The translations under genes were made by a program, and so were the position numbers. The notes beneath the pieces are model-generated. The model searched no databases and was not told the DNA's origin. It worked only from the letters and a program-made list of their open reading frames with translations. Below are positions 7,989-13,372 of a DNA stretch of 13,372 bases, one piece after another; position 1 is the stretch's first letter; each line of letters begins with the position of its first letter. Source of the stretch: Tannerella sp. (GTDB taxonomy: Bacteria; Bacteroidota; Bacteroidia; Bacteroidales; Tannerellaceae); contig JAIRXI010000227.1 in NCBI GenBank assembly GCA_031268395.1, positions 1 through 13,372 of the forward strand. Reading direction: 5' to 3'.

Positions 7989-8140
7989 TTCCACTGTATT
8001 AATTCAAGCGTTTGCAATAAATACGTCTTTGTCCATCCTTTCCGGAGATATGTAACTTTTATCACTCCTTCCAAGGGGAAAACACATCGTGTATCTTCAA
8101 ATGGGATGGAACAGGATATTATGTTATGGACCCGTCGCAT
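7985..8140 (-). CDS. Tiny ORF (51 residues) upstream of the tandem terminators
   Basis: It starts MRRVHNIISC and contains EGVIKVTYLRKGWTKTY, with a basic middle and the end LIQWK. It overlaps the next tiny ORF by ATGA. A TATTTTTG box (minus strand, 8163-8170) lies 23 bases before its ATG, but no -33 TTG is visible. No family is recognised. It could instead be part of a non-coding RNA or a gene remnant. Confidence 0.22.
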   Translation of the reverse strand: MRRVHNIISCSIPFEDTRCVFPLEGVIKVTYLRKGWTKTYLLQTLELIQWK

Positions 8141-8208
8141 TCATTTATACAAAAAGCGTCCACAAAAATACGCTTAAAGATTTGAAATAGGCCTGCCGAA
8201 CGCAGAAT

Positions 8209-8243
8209 TGTGACGAAAGACAGCGAAAATGCGCTTCGTCACA
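8209..8243. repeat. Inverted repeat TGTGACGAA / TTCGTCACA
   Basis: Perfect 9-base arms (8209-8217 and 8235-8243) enclose a 17-base centre that itself holds AGCG and CGCT arms. No T-run follows on either strand (A-rich on the right), so it is unlikely to be a terminator. It could be an operator or an RNA stem. Confidence 0.6.
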
Positions 8244-8469
8244 CAAAAACATCCGGCACAAGCAGAAATAACTCCTGAAATTTTGTGGCGTCGGGAGAAG
8301 AATTTGTATCTTTTGCGCGGAGCAGTCATACACATTGACGCCATATCCGTTTCCATCGAAAAGATTAAATCATTGACTTTTGGGTTCTTTGGAATTTTTA
8401 TATCCATGCGTAAATCCGCACAACGTCAAGCATATATCTGCAAATTCGGCTGTTCTGTAACGGTCCTGC

Positions 8470-8487
8470 ATGGCACTGAAATGCCAT
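8470..8487. repeat. Inverted repeat ATGGCA-6-TGCCAT
   Basis: Perfect 6-base arms around CTGAAA, about 120 bases before the GH106 promoter candidate. The dyad size (18 bases) is typical of a repressor or activator site, but nothing identifies the binding protein. Confidence 0.4.
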
Positions 8488-8607
8488 ACCCTCTCCGCCA
8501 GTAAGGAACAGACAGTTTCGGTTTGCTGAGAAAGTCCGCAAAAAACAGACGCTGCTGCAATAACAAAATATTTATCGTCCAAATGAGGAAAGGTTTGATT
8601 TTTATTG

Positions 8608-8615
8608 TATTTTTG
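8608..8615 (+). promoter_or_regulatory. -7 box candidate TATTTTTG for GH106
   Basis: Exact TAnnTTTG match 38 bases upstream of the GH106 ATG. A TTTG lies only 10 bases upstream, too close to be the -33 element, so the gene may need an activator. Confidence 0.4.
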
Positions 8616-8653
8616 TCACGATATTGACAATATAAATAATTAACTTAATTGCT

Positions 8654-11455
8654 ATGAATTATAATAGACGTACTTTTATCAAATCAGGGCTGCTTCTGAC
8701 AGCCGGAATCCCTCTGTTGCAGGGATGTGAATTGAGTAACAATCAGGCTGTAAGGGACGAGCTGTTCGAACTTTTCCGCCATCCTCCCGGCACATCCAAA
8801 CCGTTTGTCCGCTGGTGGTGGAACGGCGATAAATTGTCGGCCGAAGAAATACTCCGCGAACTGGACATCATGAAAGAGGCCGGTATCGGCGGCGTGGAAA
8901 TCAATCCCATTGCGTTTCCGGGTGGCGACGACCTGGGCATCCCGTCCCTGACATGGCTCACTCCCGAATGGATTGAGATGGTGAAGATCGCCCTGAAGGG
9001 CGCCGAAGAACGCGATATTGTCTGCGACATCATTGTCGGTTCGGGATGGCCGTTCGGCGGCGAGTTCCTGCAGCCGGAAGAGCAGACGCAGGTGCTCACG
9101 CGGGGAGGACAGACAGTCAAAGGCCCTGCCCGGCTCCGCTTCAAAACGGAAGACCTTCTGAAAGAGGCCGCGCCTCAAGTCGGTTATCAATTCAAGGGCG
9201 CTTCGAACGAAATACATTCCCTTTGTCTGGCTCCGCTGGAAATGAGCGTTTTCACTCCCGCTAAAACGGTGCCCTTTGAAAAGGGCAGTCTGACGGTCGA
9301 CATCGACGTCCCCGAAGGGGAACATGTGTTGTACACGCTGCTAAAAGTCACCGGATTCCAGTCGGTCATCAACGGAGCGCCCGGAGCGGCCGGCCCGGTC
9401 CTGAACCATTACAATCAGGAAGCCGTGGACAAGTTTCTGAACCGCATGTCGGACCACCTGTTCCCGGCTATCCAGGGACTGAAAGGTTTCCGGGCGCTGT
9501 TCTGCGACAGCATGGAACTGGAAGGCGCCAACTGGTGTCACGATTTCCCGGAAGAATTTAAACGCCGCAAGGGATATGACGTGACGCCCTATCTGCCGTT
9601 TATCCTCTACAAGGTCGGTCACATGGGACATGCCGTTGAGGGAGGCGCATCGACGGTCCTGACGGGCGAGGCGAAAGAGGAAGTCGACCGCGTGCGTCAC
9701 GACTTTTTCGTGGCCTGCATGGAGATTATACGCGACCGCTTCCTGCAGCCCTACACGCAATGGTGTAACAGGCACGGTTTCAAGTCGAGAGTGCAGGCTT
9801 ACGGGCGTGAATTTCATCCGCTGGAGGCCTCCATGCAGGTGGATATTCCGGAATGCGAGACATGGATGTGGTTTGCCGACGGCGCAAAAAACAGCAACTT
9901 AGCCCAAAGCCCGGCCTATACCAACGTCAACAAGTTTGTCGCCTCGGCCGCCCGTTTTTCCGGAAAGAAAATTGTCAGCTGCGAGGAAATCACAAATACC
10001 AGCGCCGTGTTTAACGCTACGCTGGAACGCATCAAAGCAGTCGGCGACCAGAGCAACCTCTCCGGCGTGACCCACTCCATCCTTCACGGATTCAACTACA
10101 GCCCGCCCGAAACGCCCTTCCCCGGCTGGGTTCGCTACGGCACCTTCTTCAACGAGCGCAACCCGTGGTGGCCGTTTTTCAAATGCTGGGCCACTTACAA
10201 GGCACGGCTGTCAACCATTTTCCAGGAAACGGACTATTTCGCCGACATCGCCGTCATGCATCCGCTGGCCGACATGTGGACAATACACGGTCCACAACGC
10301 GATCCCTTCCCCGGACTTCACTATCCGAAATACCAGTATAAGGTATGGGAAGCGATCCATCAGAACGGGAACAGCTGTGATTACATCAGCGAAAACATCC
10401 TGCAGCAAAGCAAATTCGAAAAAGGTTTCCTGACATACAACACGCGGAAATACCATACCTTGCTGTTAATCGAAGTGGAATCCATCGAGCCGGAAACGGC
10501 CAGTGCCCTGGCTGCGTTTGCCGCCAGCGGAGGCCGGCTGATATTCATCGGCAAGGAACCGCACCGGTCGCCCGGGTGGAAAGATCACAAAAGCCGGGAC
10601 GAAAAGGTGAAACAGACCATGGAGACCATGAAGCAGAGTCATCCGTCGAAGCTCTTCACCGTCGAAGCGCCCGGTGACGACATGATTGCCTGGTTCAGGG
10701 GCATACAGCAACAGTGCGGCCTTACGCCTTACCTGCATGTCGAATCACCGGACCCCTTCGTCAGCCAGATTCGTCACCGGACAAAAGACAGAGATTTCCT
10801 CTTTATTGTCAATTACAGCAGCGACCGGCGAATCACTGCCAACTTCCGGTTTGCCGAAGCCGGCAATCGCAAACCTTTCCTCTGGGATGCGGAAACGGGC
10901 GAAAAACATCCCTATCCGTCCTGTAAAGAGCAGGTATTGACGGCCGATTTGTATCCCGCCACGTCGCAACTGATTGTGTTTGAGAAGGCCTCTGTCGAAG
11001 GCACGGCGACGGTCGCCCCGCCGGAAGATGGCCCCGGATTCGACGGATGGAACATCCGCCTGGAGCATATCAACGGCCAAAAGGAAACGCGCGAGCAGGC
11101 GAACCTGTTCGACCTGGCCGACGATCCGCAAACACAGTCGTTTGCCGGTCACCTGTACTACACCCGGGAGGTGGACGACACGGCAGGCCGTCAATACCTG
11201 GATTTGGGACGGGTCTACGGCGTGTCTGAAGTGACCGTCAACGGCGAATCGCTTGGCTGCAAGTGGTATGGACGGCATCTGTATCATCTTCCGGAACATC
11301 TGGCCGGCATCGGGCGCAAAACAATTGAGATAAAGGTCACGACAACGGTCGGAAACTACCTCAAATCCTCGCCGGATAACCGGACCGGACAAAACTGGAC
11401 CCGTCGTCAGCCCTGGCAGCCGACAGGGCTGATCGGACCGGTACGGTTGCTGTGA
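8654..11455 (+). CDS. GH106 alpha-L-rhamnosidase-like enzyme, Tat lipoprotein
   Basis: The protein has 933 residues, the usual size for GH106. The N-terminus has a twin-arginine motif (NRRTFIK, 5-10) and a lipobox ending in LQGC (Cys25), so it is probably exported folded by Tat and lipidated. The family signature follows: PFVRWWWNGD, LRELDIMKEAGIGGVEINPIAFP, WLTPEWIEMVK and CDIIVGSGWPFGGEFLQPEEQ. Candidate catalytic or metal-binding acids lie in CDSMELEG (284-291) and SCEEITN (E444, E445); I have not aligned them to a structure. The C-terminus, from about residue 820, is a galactose-binding-like beta-sandwich (YTREVDDTAGRQYLDLG, VTVNGESLG) ending QPTGLIGPVRLL. GH106 enzymes remove terminal L-rhamnose from plant pectins and gums. 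The gene stands alone, without SusC/SusD neighbours, across the gap from the LytTR regulator. Confidence 0.93.
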   Translation: MNYNRRTFIKSGLLLTAGIPLLQGCELSNNQAVRDELFELFRHPPGTSKPFVRWWWNGDKLSAEEILRELDIMKEAGIGGVEINPIAFPGGDDLGIPSLTWLTPEWIEMVKIALKGAEERDIVCDIIVGSGWPFGGEFLQPEEQTQVLTRGGQTVKGPARLRFKTEDLLKEAAPQVGYQFKGASNEIHSLCLAPLEMSVFTPAKTVPFEKGSLTVDIDVPEGEHVLYTLLKVTGFQSVINGAPGAAGPVLNHYNQEAVDKFLNRMSDHLFPAIQGLKGFRALFCDSMELEGANWCHDFPEEFKRRKGYDVTPYLPFILYKVGHMGHAVEGGASTVLTGEAKEEVDRVRHDFFVACMEIIRDRFLQPYTQWCNRHGFKSRVQAYGREFHPLEASMQVDIPECETWMWFADGAKNSNLAQSPAYTNVNKFVASAARFSGKKIVSCEEITNTSAVFNATLERIKAVGDQSNLSGVTHSILHGFNYSPPETPFPGWVRYGTFFNERNPWWPFFKCWATYKARLSTIFQETDYFADIAVMHPLADMWTIHGPQRDPFPGLHYPKYQYKVWEAIHQNGNSCDYISENILQQSKFEKGFLTYNTRKYHTLLLIEVESIEPETASALAAFAASGGRLIFIGKEPHRSPGWKDHKSRDEKVKQTMETMKQSHPSKLFTVEAPGDDMIAWFRGIQQQCGLTPYLHVESPDPFVSQIRHRTKDRDFLFIVNYSSDRRITANFRFAEAGNRKPFLWDAETGEKHPYPSCKEQVLTADLYPATSQLIVFEKASVEGTATVAPPEDGPGFDGWNIRLEHINGQKETREQANLFDLADDPQTQSFAGHLYYTREVDDTAGRQYLDLGRVYGVSEVTVNGESLGCKWYGRHLYHLPEHLAGIGRKTIEIKVTTTVGNYLKSSPDNRTGQNWTRRQPWQPTGLIGPVRLL

Positions 11456-11540
11456 GTTGCGAAAGCCGGTTTACAGATGAGGTCTCATTGCCCTTAAAAA
11501 GAGTTATGATAAGCAAACGCGCATCATTCATTCAAGTTGC

Positions 11541-11569
11541 CGGCTATACATTAGGTAAATAAATAGCCG
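11541..11569. repeat. Inverted repeat CGGCTAT / ATAGCCG
   Basis: Perfect 7-base arms with a 15-base centre overlap the stop codon of the transposase remnant. It may be part of the old element end or a weak terminator; no T-run follows on the plus strand. Confidence 0.35.
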
Positions 11570-11800
11570 CAAGCGCCCGGATAAAAGCGACAAGTTTGAT
11601 TATAAACCCTTCGGGCGTAACAGTATGAATGGATGCCGGCATGAGTTTGGCGAAGTCTGAAAAAGTGGTTCCAATACGTTTTCCTTGCAGGGAAATCAGC
11701 TGTTCCCGGCAAGGGCCGTGCGGATGTCTGGAATTACTTTTTCGGGCAGCCCACAGGCGAATACCCTTACTGGCAAGCCTCTCTTCCGTAATACCTGTAC
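11544..11800 (-). pseudogene. C-terminal remnant of a DDE-type transposase
   Basis: The minus-strand frame ending at TAG (11544-11546) reads ASKGIRLWAARKSNSRHPHG, then KRIGTTFSDFAKLMPASIHT and VTPEGFIIKLVAF. The pattern KRxxTTFSD...IHxVTPEGFxxKL is what I recall from the ends of IS4/IS5/IS982-like transposases, where the Gly in KRIGTTFS is normally the catalytic Glu. Here the codon is GGA (11670-11672), one base from GAA. No N-terminal transposase sequence is present: upstream the frame runs into unrelated sequence and then the 21-bp repeats. I therefore read it as a truncated, dead insertion sequence. The exact family and right boundary (about 11800) are uncertain. Confidence 0.6.
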
Positions 11801-11810
11801 ACGGAAAACA

Positions 11811-11860
11811 GGGAAAAAAGCGTGCAAACCATATTTTGGTAAACAGTTCCCGTTTTTTTT
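11811..11860 (+). terminator. Possible intrinsic terminator before the repeat-array promoter
   Basis: GGGAA (11811-11815) can pair with TTCCC (11847-11851) around an inner ACCA/TGGT stem, followed by eight T (11853-11860). The outer stem is short, so this is tentative. It would shield the promoter at 11894 from GH106 read-through. Confidence 0.3.
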
Positions 11861-11893
11861 GACGAAATATTTTTTTGTTCCCAAAAAAGCAGT

Positions 11894-11901
11894 TACATTT
11901 G
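11894..11901 (+). promoter_or_regulatory. -7 box TACATTTG upstream of the 21-bp array
   Basis: TACATTTGCC matches TAnnTTTG exactly. A TTTG at 11874-11877 lies 16 bases upstream, shorter than the usual 19-20. Transcription would start near 11907 and run through the whole repeat array into the gene at 12301, giving a repetitive leader of roughly 390 bases. Confidence 0.5.
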
Positions 11902-11935
11902 CCGCCATGTCTGTTTGATTTTCCGGAAACCTCCG

Positions 11936-12229
11936 GACACGCCGGGATCGATTGCCGACACGTTGGCAAAACTTCCCGACGTTCCAGGAAAACTTCCCGA
12001 CACGTCGGGAAAACTTCTCGACACGTCGGCGAAGTTTCCCGACACATCGGCGAACCTTCCCGACACATCGGCGAAGTCTCCCAAGACATCGGCGAACCTT
12101 GCCGACATGTCGGCGAAGTCTCCCAAGATGTCGGCGAACCTTGCCGACACGTCGGCGAAGTCTCCCAAGATGTCGGCGAACCTTGCCGACATGTCGGCGA
12201 AGTCTCCCAAGATGTCGGGAAAACACCGG
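11936..12229. repeat. Array of fourteen 21-bp tandem repeats
   Basis: Fourteen consecutive units of exactly 21 bases share the core GACACGTCGGCGAA plus a CTTCCC or TCTCCC end. From about 12062 they alternate in pairs, giving a 42-base higher period: one type starts GACA-GTCGGCGAAGTCTCCC, the other AAGATGTCGGCGAACC. Units 9 and 13 are identical, as are 10 and 12, while the left units are degenerate, so the array grew most recently on its right side. Several junctions form palindromes; GCCGACATGTCGGC (12101-12114 and 12185-12198) is perfect. Because 21 is a multiple of 3, all six frames stay open; the plus frame from TTG at 11915 to TAA at 12278-12280 would encode heptads such as DTSAKSPKMSANLA. 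There are no spacers, so it is not CRISPR. Confidence 0.93.
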
Positions 12230-12300
12230 AAAACAAACGGCAGAAAGGAAAATATGAGTGTAAATATAATTGAGCAGTAAACATTTAATTGAGAAAGACT

Positions 12301-12969
12301 ATGAGCAGAGATGTGTTTCCCTTGACGATCGAGGGATTTACGACGTACATTAAGACTGCCTATGCAAAGGCACAGGCAAATTTGCAGCTGTACATGATAT
12401 CGCCCGAAAAGCTGGTACCTGTAACCCCGCTTTACACGGATTACATTGCAAAAGAAGCGCTTGCCGCCAATCCGGAAACCGCCACCCAGGGCAACCGTCT
12501 GGCACGCGACGCGGCCGGCGATTTGCTGAAAACGGCATGGCGGCATTTCCTGAACGAAAGCATCCGCTACAACACGAGTGTCCCGACAGCCGACCTGCTC
12601 GTATTCGGTATCCGTCCGCCCGACGGGATCCGTACCCCCGCGCAGGTTCCCGAAGAAACGGGCATCGTGGACGTGAAACGTCGCGGCGCGTTTGACTACG
12701 AAGCAACCGTGCTGGACGAAAAGACACTGAAACGCAAACTCCCGCCTCACGCTACGGGAAGTTACCTTTACCTGTTCATTTCCAAAGGCGGTGTACTGCC
12801 GGAACGGCTGGACGAGTACCGGAAACTGGACTTCTCGTCGAACGCGCGCCACAGCGTGCAGTTCTCCCCGGCCGACGTCGGGAAGCTGGCCAGTCTCTAT
12901 GCCCGCTATTCCAACCGGCACGGAAAGGAAGGCCCGGCCGGTCCGGTCATCTCTTTCCTGATCAATTAA
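12301..12969 (+). CDS. Hypothetical protein (222 residues) downstream of the repeat array
   Basis: I do not recognise a named family. The ATG at 12301 is preferred over an in-frame TTG 12 bases upstream; the purine-rich GAGAAAG precedes it. No signal peptide is seen (MSRDVFPLTIEG), so it is probably cytoplasmic. Residues about 10-110 are predicted mainly helical (IKTAYAKAQANLQLYM, RLARDAAGDLLKTAWRHFLNE). Residues about 115-222 look like a beta-sandwich (GSYLYLFISKGG, LYARYSNRHGKEGPAGPVIS), with an ending that recalls fibronectin-III-like tails of Bacteroidota hypothetical proteins. Codon use and GC match the other genes here. It shares a probable transcript with the 21-bp array and ends at a strong terminator, forming a self-contained unit. 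Function unknown. Confidence 0.75.
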   Translation: MSRDVFPLTIEGFTTYIKTAYAKAQANLQLYMISPEKLVPVTPLYTDYIAKEALAANPETATQGNRLARDAAGDLLKTAWRHFLNESIRYNTSVPTADLLVFGIRPPDGIRTPAQVPEETGIVDVKRRGAFDYEATVLDEKTLKRKLPPHATGSYLYLFISKGGVLPERLDEYRKLDFSSNARHSVQFSPADVGKLASLYARYSNRHGKEGPAGPVISFLIN

Positions 12970-12972
12970 ATC

Positions 12973-13038
12973 AGCGGGAGCGAAGCGGGTTGTGGGGACA
13001 GGTCTGTCCGCGGCAATCCGTTTCGCTCCCCGCTTTTT
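12973..13038 (+). terminator. Long intrinsic terminator of the 12301-12969 gene
   Basis: AGCGGGAGCGAA (12973-12984) pairs with TTCGCTCCCCGCT (13022-13034) with one bulged base. Pairing continues inward through GCGGGTTG/CAATCCGT and caps with GGACAG-GT-CTGTCC. Five T follow (13034-13038). It begins 4 bases after the stop codon and nearly the whole 62 bases can fold as one hairpin. Confidence 0.85.
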
Positions 13039-13230
13039 GCAGACGCCAGCCCCTTTTTCTGATAACAAATGCATCTCCGGTAAAACCCTGTGTTCATGGA
13101 ACGAAGCGCTTGATGACAGCTGCACGGCAAACCTGCGGTTCGGACAGAGATCCTCCTTTCCACCTCCTTTTAATAACAAAACAACCTCCGTAGCAGGCAA
13201 GGTATGAACCCTTCGGCAAAACCTCATTAC
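13039..13230. other. Gap between terminator and palindromic element
   Basis: I see no gene, RNA or repeat here that I can support. Short ORFs on both strands lack motifs. Confidence 0.5.
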
Positions 13231-13372
13231 CTTAGGAACTGTCTGAAAATAAACGTCACATTTATCGTTCTGTTTTTCACCGTACTTCAGCCCGAAAATA
13301 CTTACATACCCCGGTATGCGTGCATTTTCGGGCTTCGTCCCGCAAAAAACATCTCCGATAAATTTGTGACGT
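13231..13372. repeat. Nested palindromic, MITE-like element (runs off the window)
   Basis: Three nested inverted repeats share one centre near 13311: outer ACGTCACATTTATCG (13253-13267) with CGATAAATTTGTGACGT (13356-13372, two extra bases); middle AGCCCGAAAAT (13289-13299) with ATTTTCGGGCT (13324-13334), perfect over 11; inner CATACC-CC-GGTATG (13305-13318). The element has no coding capacity. The left flank CTTAGGAACTGTCTGAAAAT resembles an insertion-sequence end and is probably part of the terminal repeat. The right end lies outside the window. It looks like a miniature inverted-repeat transposable element, or the hairpin end of a larger insertion. Confidence 0.7.

Larger units (their letters stand above)
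7901..8653. other. AT-rich gap with no convincing large gene
   Basis: This stretch continues a gap that starts at 7591. Short ORFs exist in several frames (for example plus 7968-8177 and 8229-8504; minus 8174-8407 and 8370-8582), but none has a recognisable motif, domain or consistent codon pattern. What can be supported are the tandem terminators at its left edge, two tiny overlapping minus-strand ORFs, two inverted repeats (8209-8243 and 8470-8487) and a GH106 promoter candidate near 8608. Confidence 0.6.

Noticed and set aside
8229..8504. Plus ORF of 91 codons in the long gap
   Set aside because: No motif, no promoter or start context, and overlapping ORFs of similar length on the other strand; probably chance.
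11936..12229. CRISPR array
   Set aside because: Units follow each other directly without unique spacers, the unit is only 21 bases, and no cas genes are in the window.
13080..13160. tRNA-like GGTTCGG segment
   Set aside because: No matching acceptor, D or anticodon stems could be formed around it.
11893..13227. Minus-strand ORF of 444 codons covering the repeat array and the unknown gene
   Set aside because: It is antisense to a better-formed plus gene with ATG, upstream promoter and matched terminator, and it stays open through the array only because the repeat length is a multiple of three.

Overview
The window looks like a chromosomal segment of a Bacteroidales bacterium (Bacteroides/Parabacteroides-like). 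This is inferred from several signs: promoters of the TAnnTTTG type (several read TATCTTTG or TACATTTG), a large GH106 glycosidase, lipoprotein and Tat signal peptides typical of glycan-degrading Bacteroidota, a membrane-bound LytTR regulator, and GC-rich genes separated by AT-rich gaps. I cannot name the species.

Left part (1-7590), all on the minus strand. A tight three-gene operon reads leftwards from about 4420: a cupin-fold lipoprotein (3608-4315), a beta-propeller fused to a di-heme cytochrome c peroxidase/MauG-type domain (1780-3603), and an HzsA-related, heme-c-motif secreted protein (1-1776, cut by the window edge). The gaps between these genes are only 4 and 3 bases. Upstream lie a separately promoted secreted glycoside-hydrolase-like protein (4549-6417) and a four-helix membrane LytTR transcription factor (6667-7590) with a good TTTG-N19-TACTTTCG promoter.

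Middle gap (7591-8653). About 1 kb contains no convincing large gene, but it is not empty. Two strong tandem intrinsic terminators at 7825-7900 face the minus strand. Just upstream of them are two tiny overlapping ORFs, and further right are two clean inverted repeats. This suggests a short, undescribed minus-strand transcript that must be stopped before the LytTR promoter.

Right part (8654-13372). A Tat/lipoprotein GH106 alpha-L-rhamnosidase-like enzyme (8654-11455) is followed by a decayed transposase tail on the minus strand (11544-about 11800). Next comes an array of fourteen 21-bp tandem repeats (11936-12229) lying between a Bacteroidota-type promoter and a 222-residue protein of unknown function (12301-12969), which ends at a very strong terminator. 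The window closes inside a nested palindromic, MITE-like element (from about 13231).

How the parts may work together (inference): the two glycosidase-like proteins and the membrane LytTR regulator point to use of rhamnose- or deoxysugar-containing glycans, although no SusC/SusD pair is present here. The cupin/peroxidase/HzsA-like operon looks like a periplasmic redox or c-type cytochrome module. The repeat-array/unknown-protein unit and the palindromic element look like accessory or mobile DNA.
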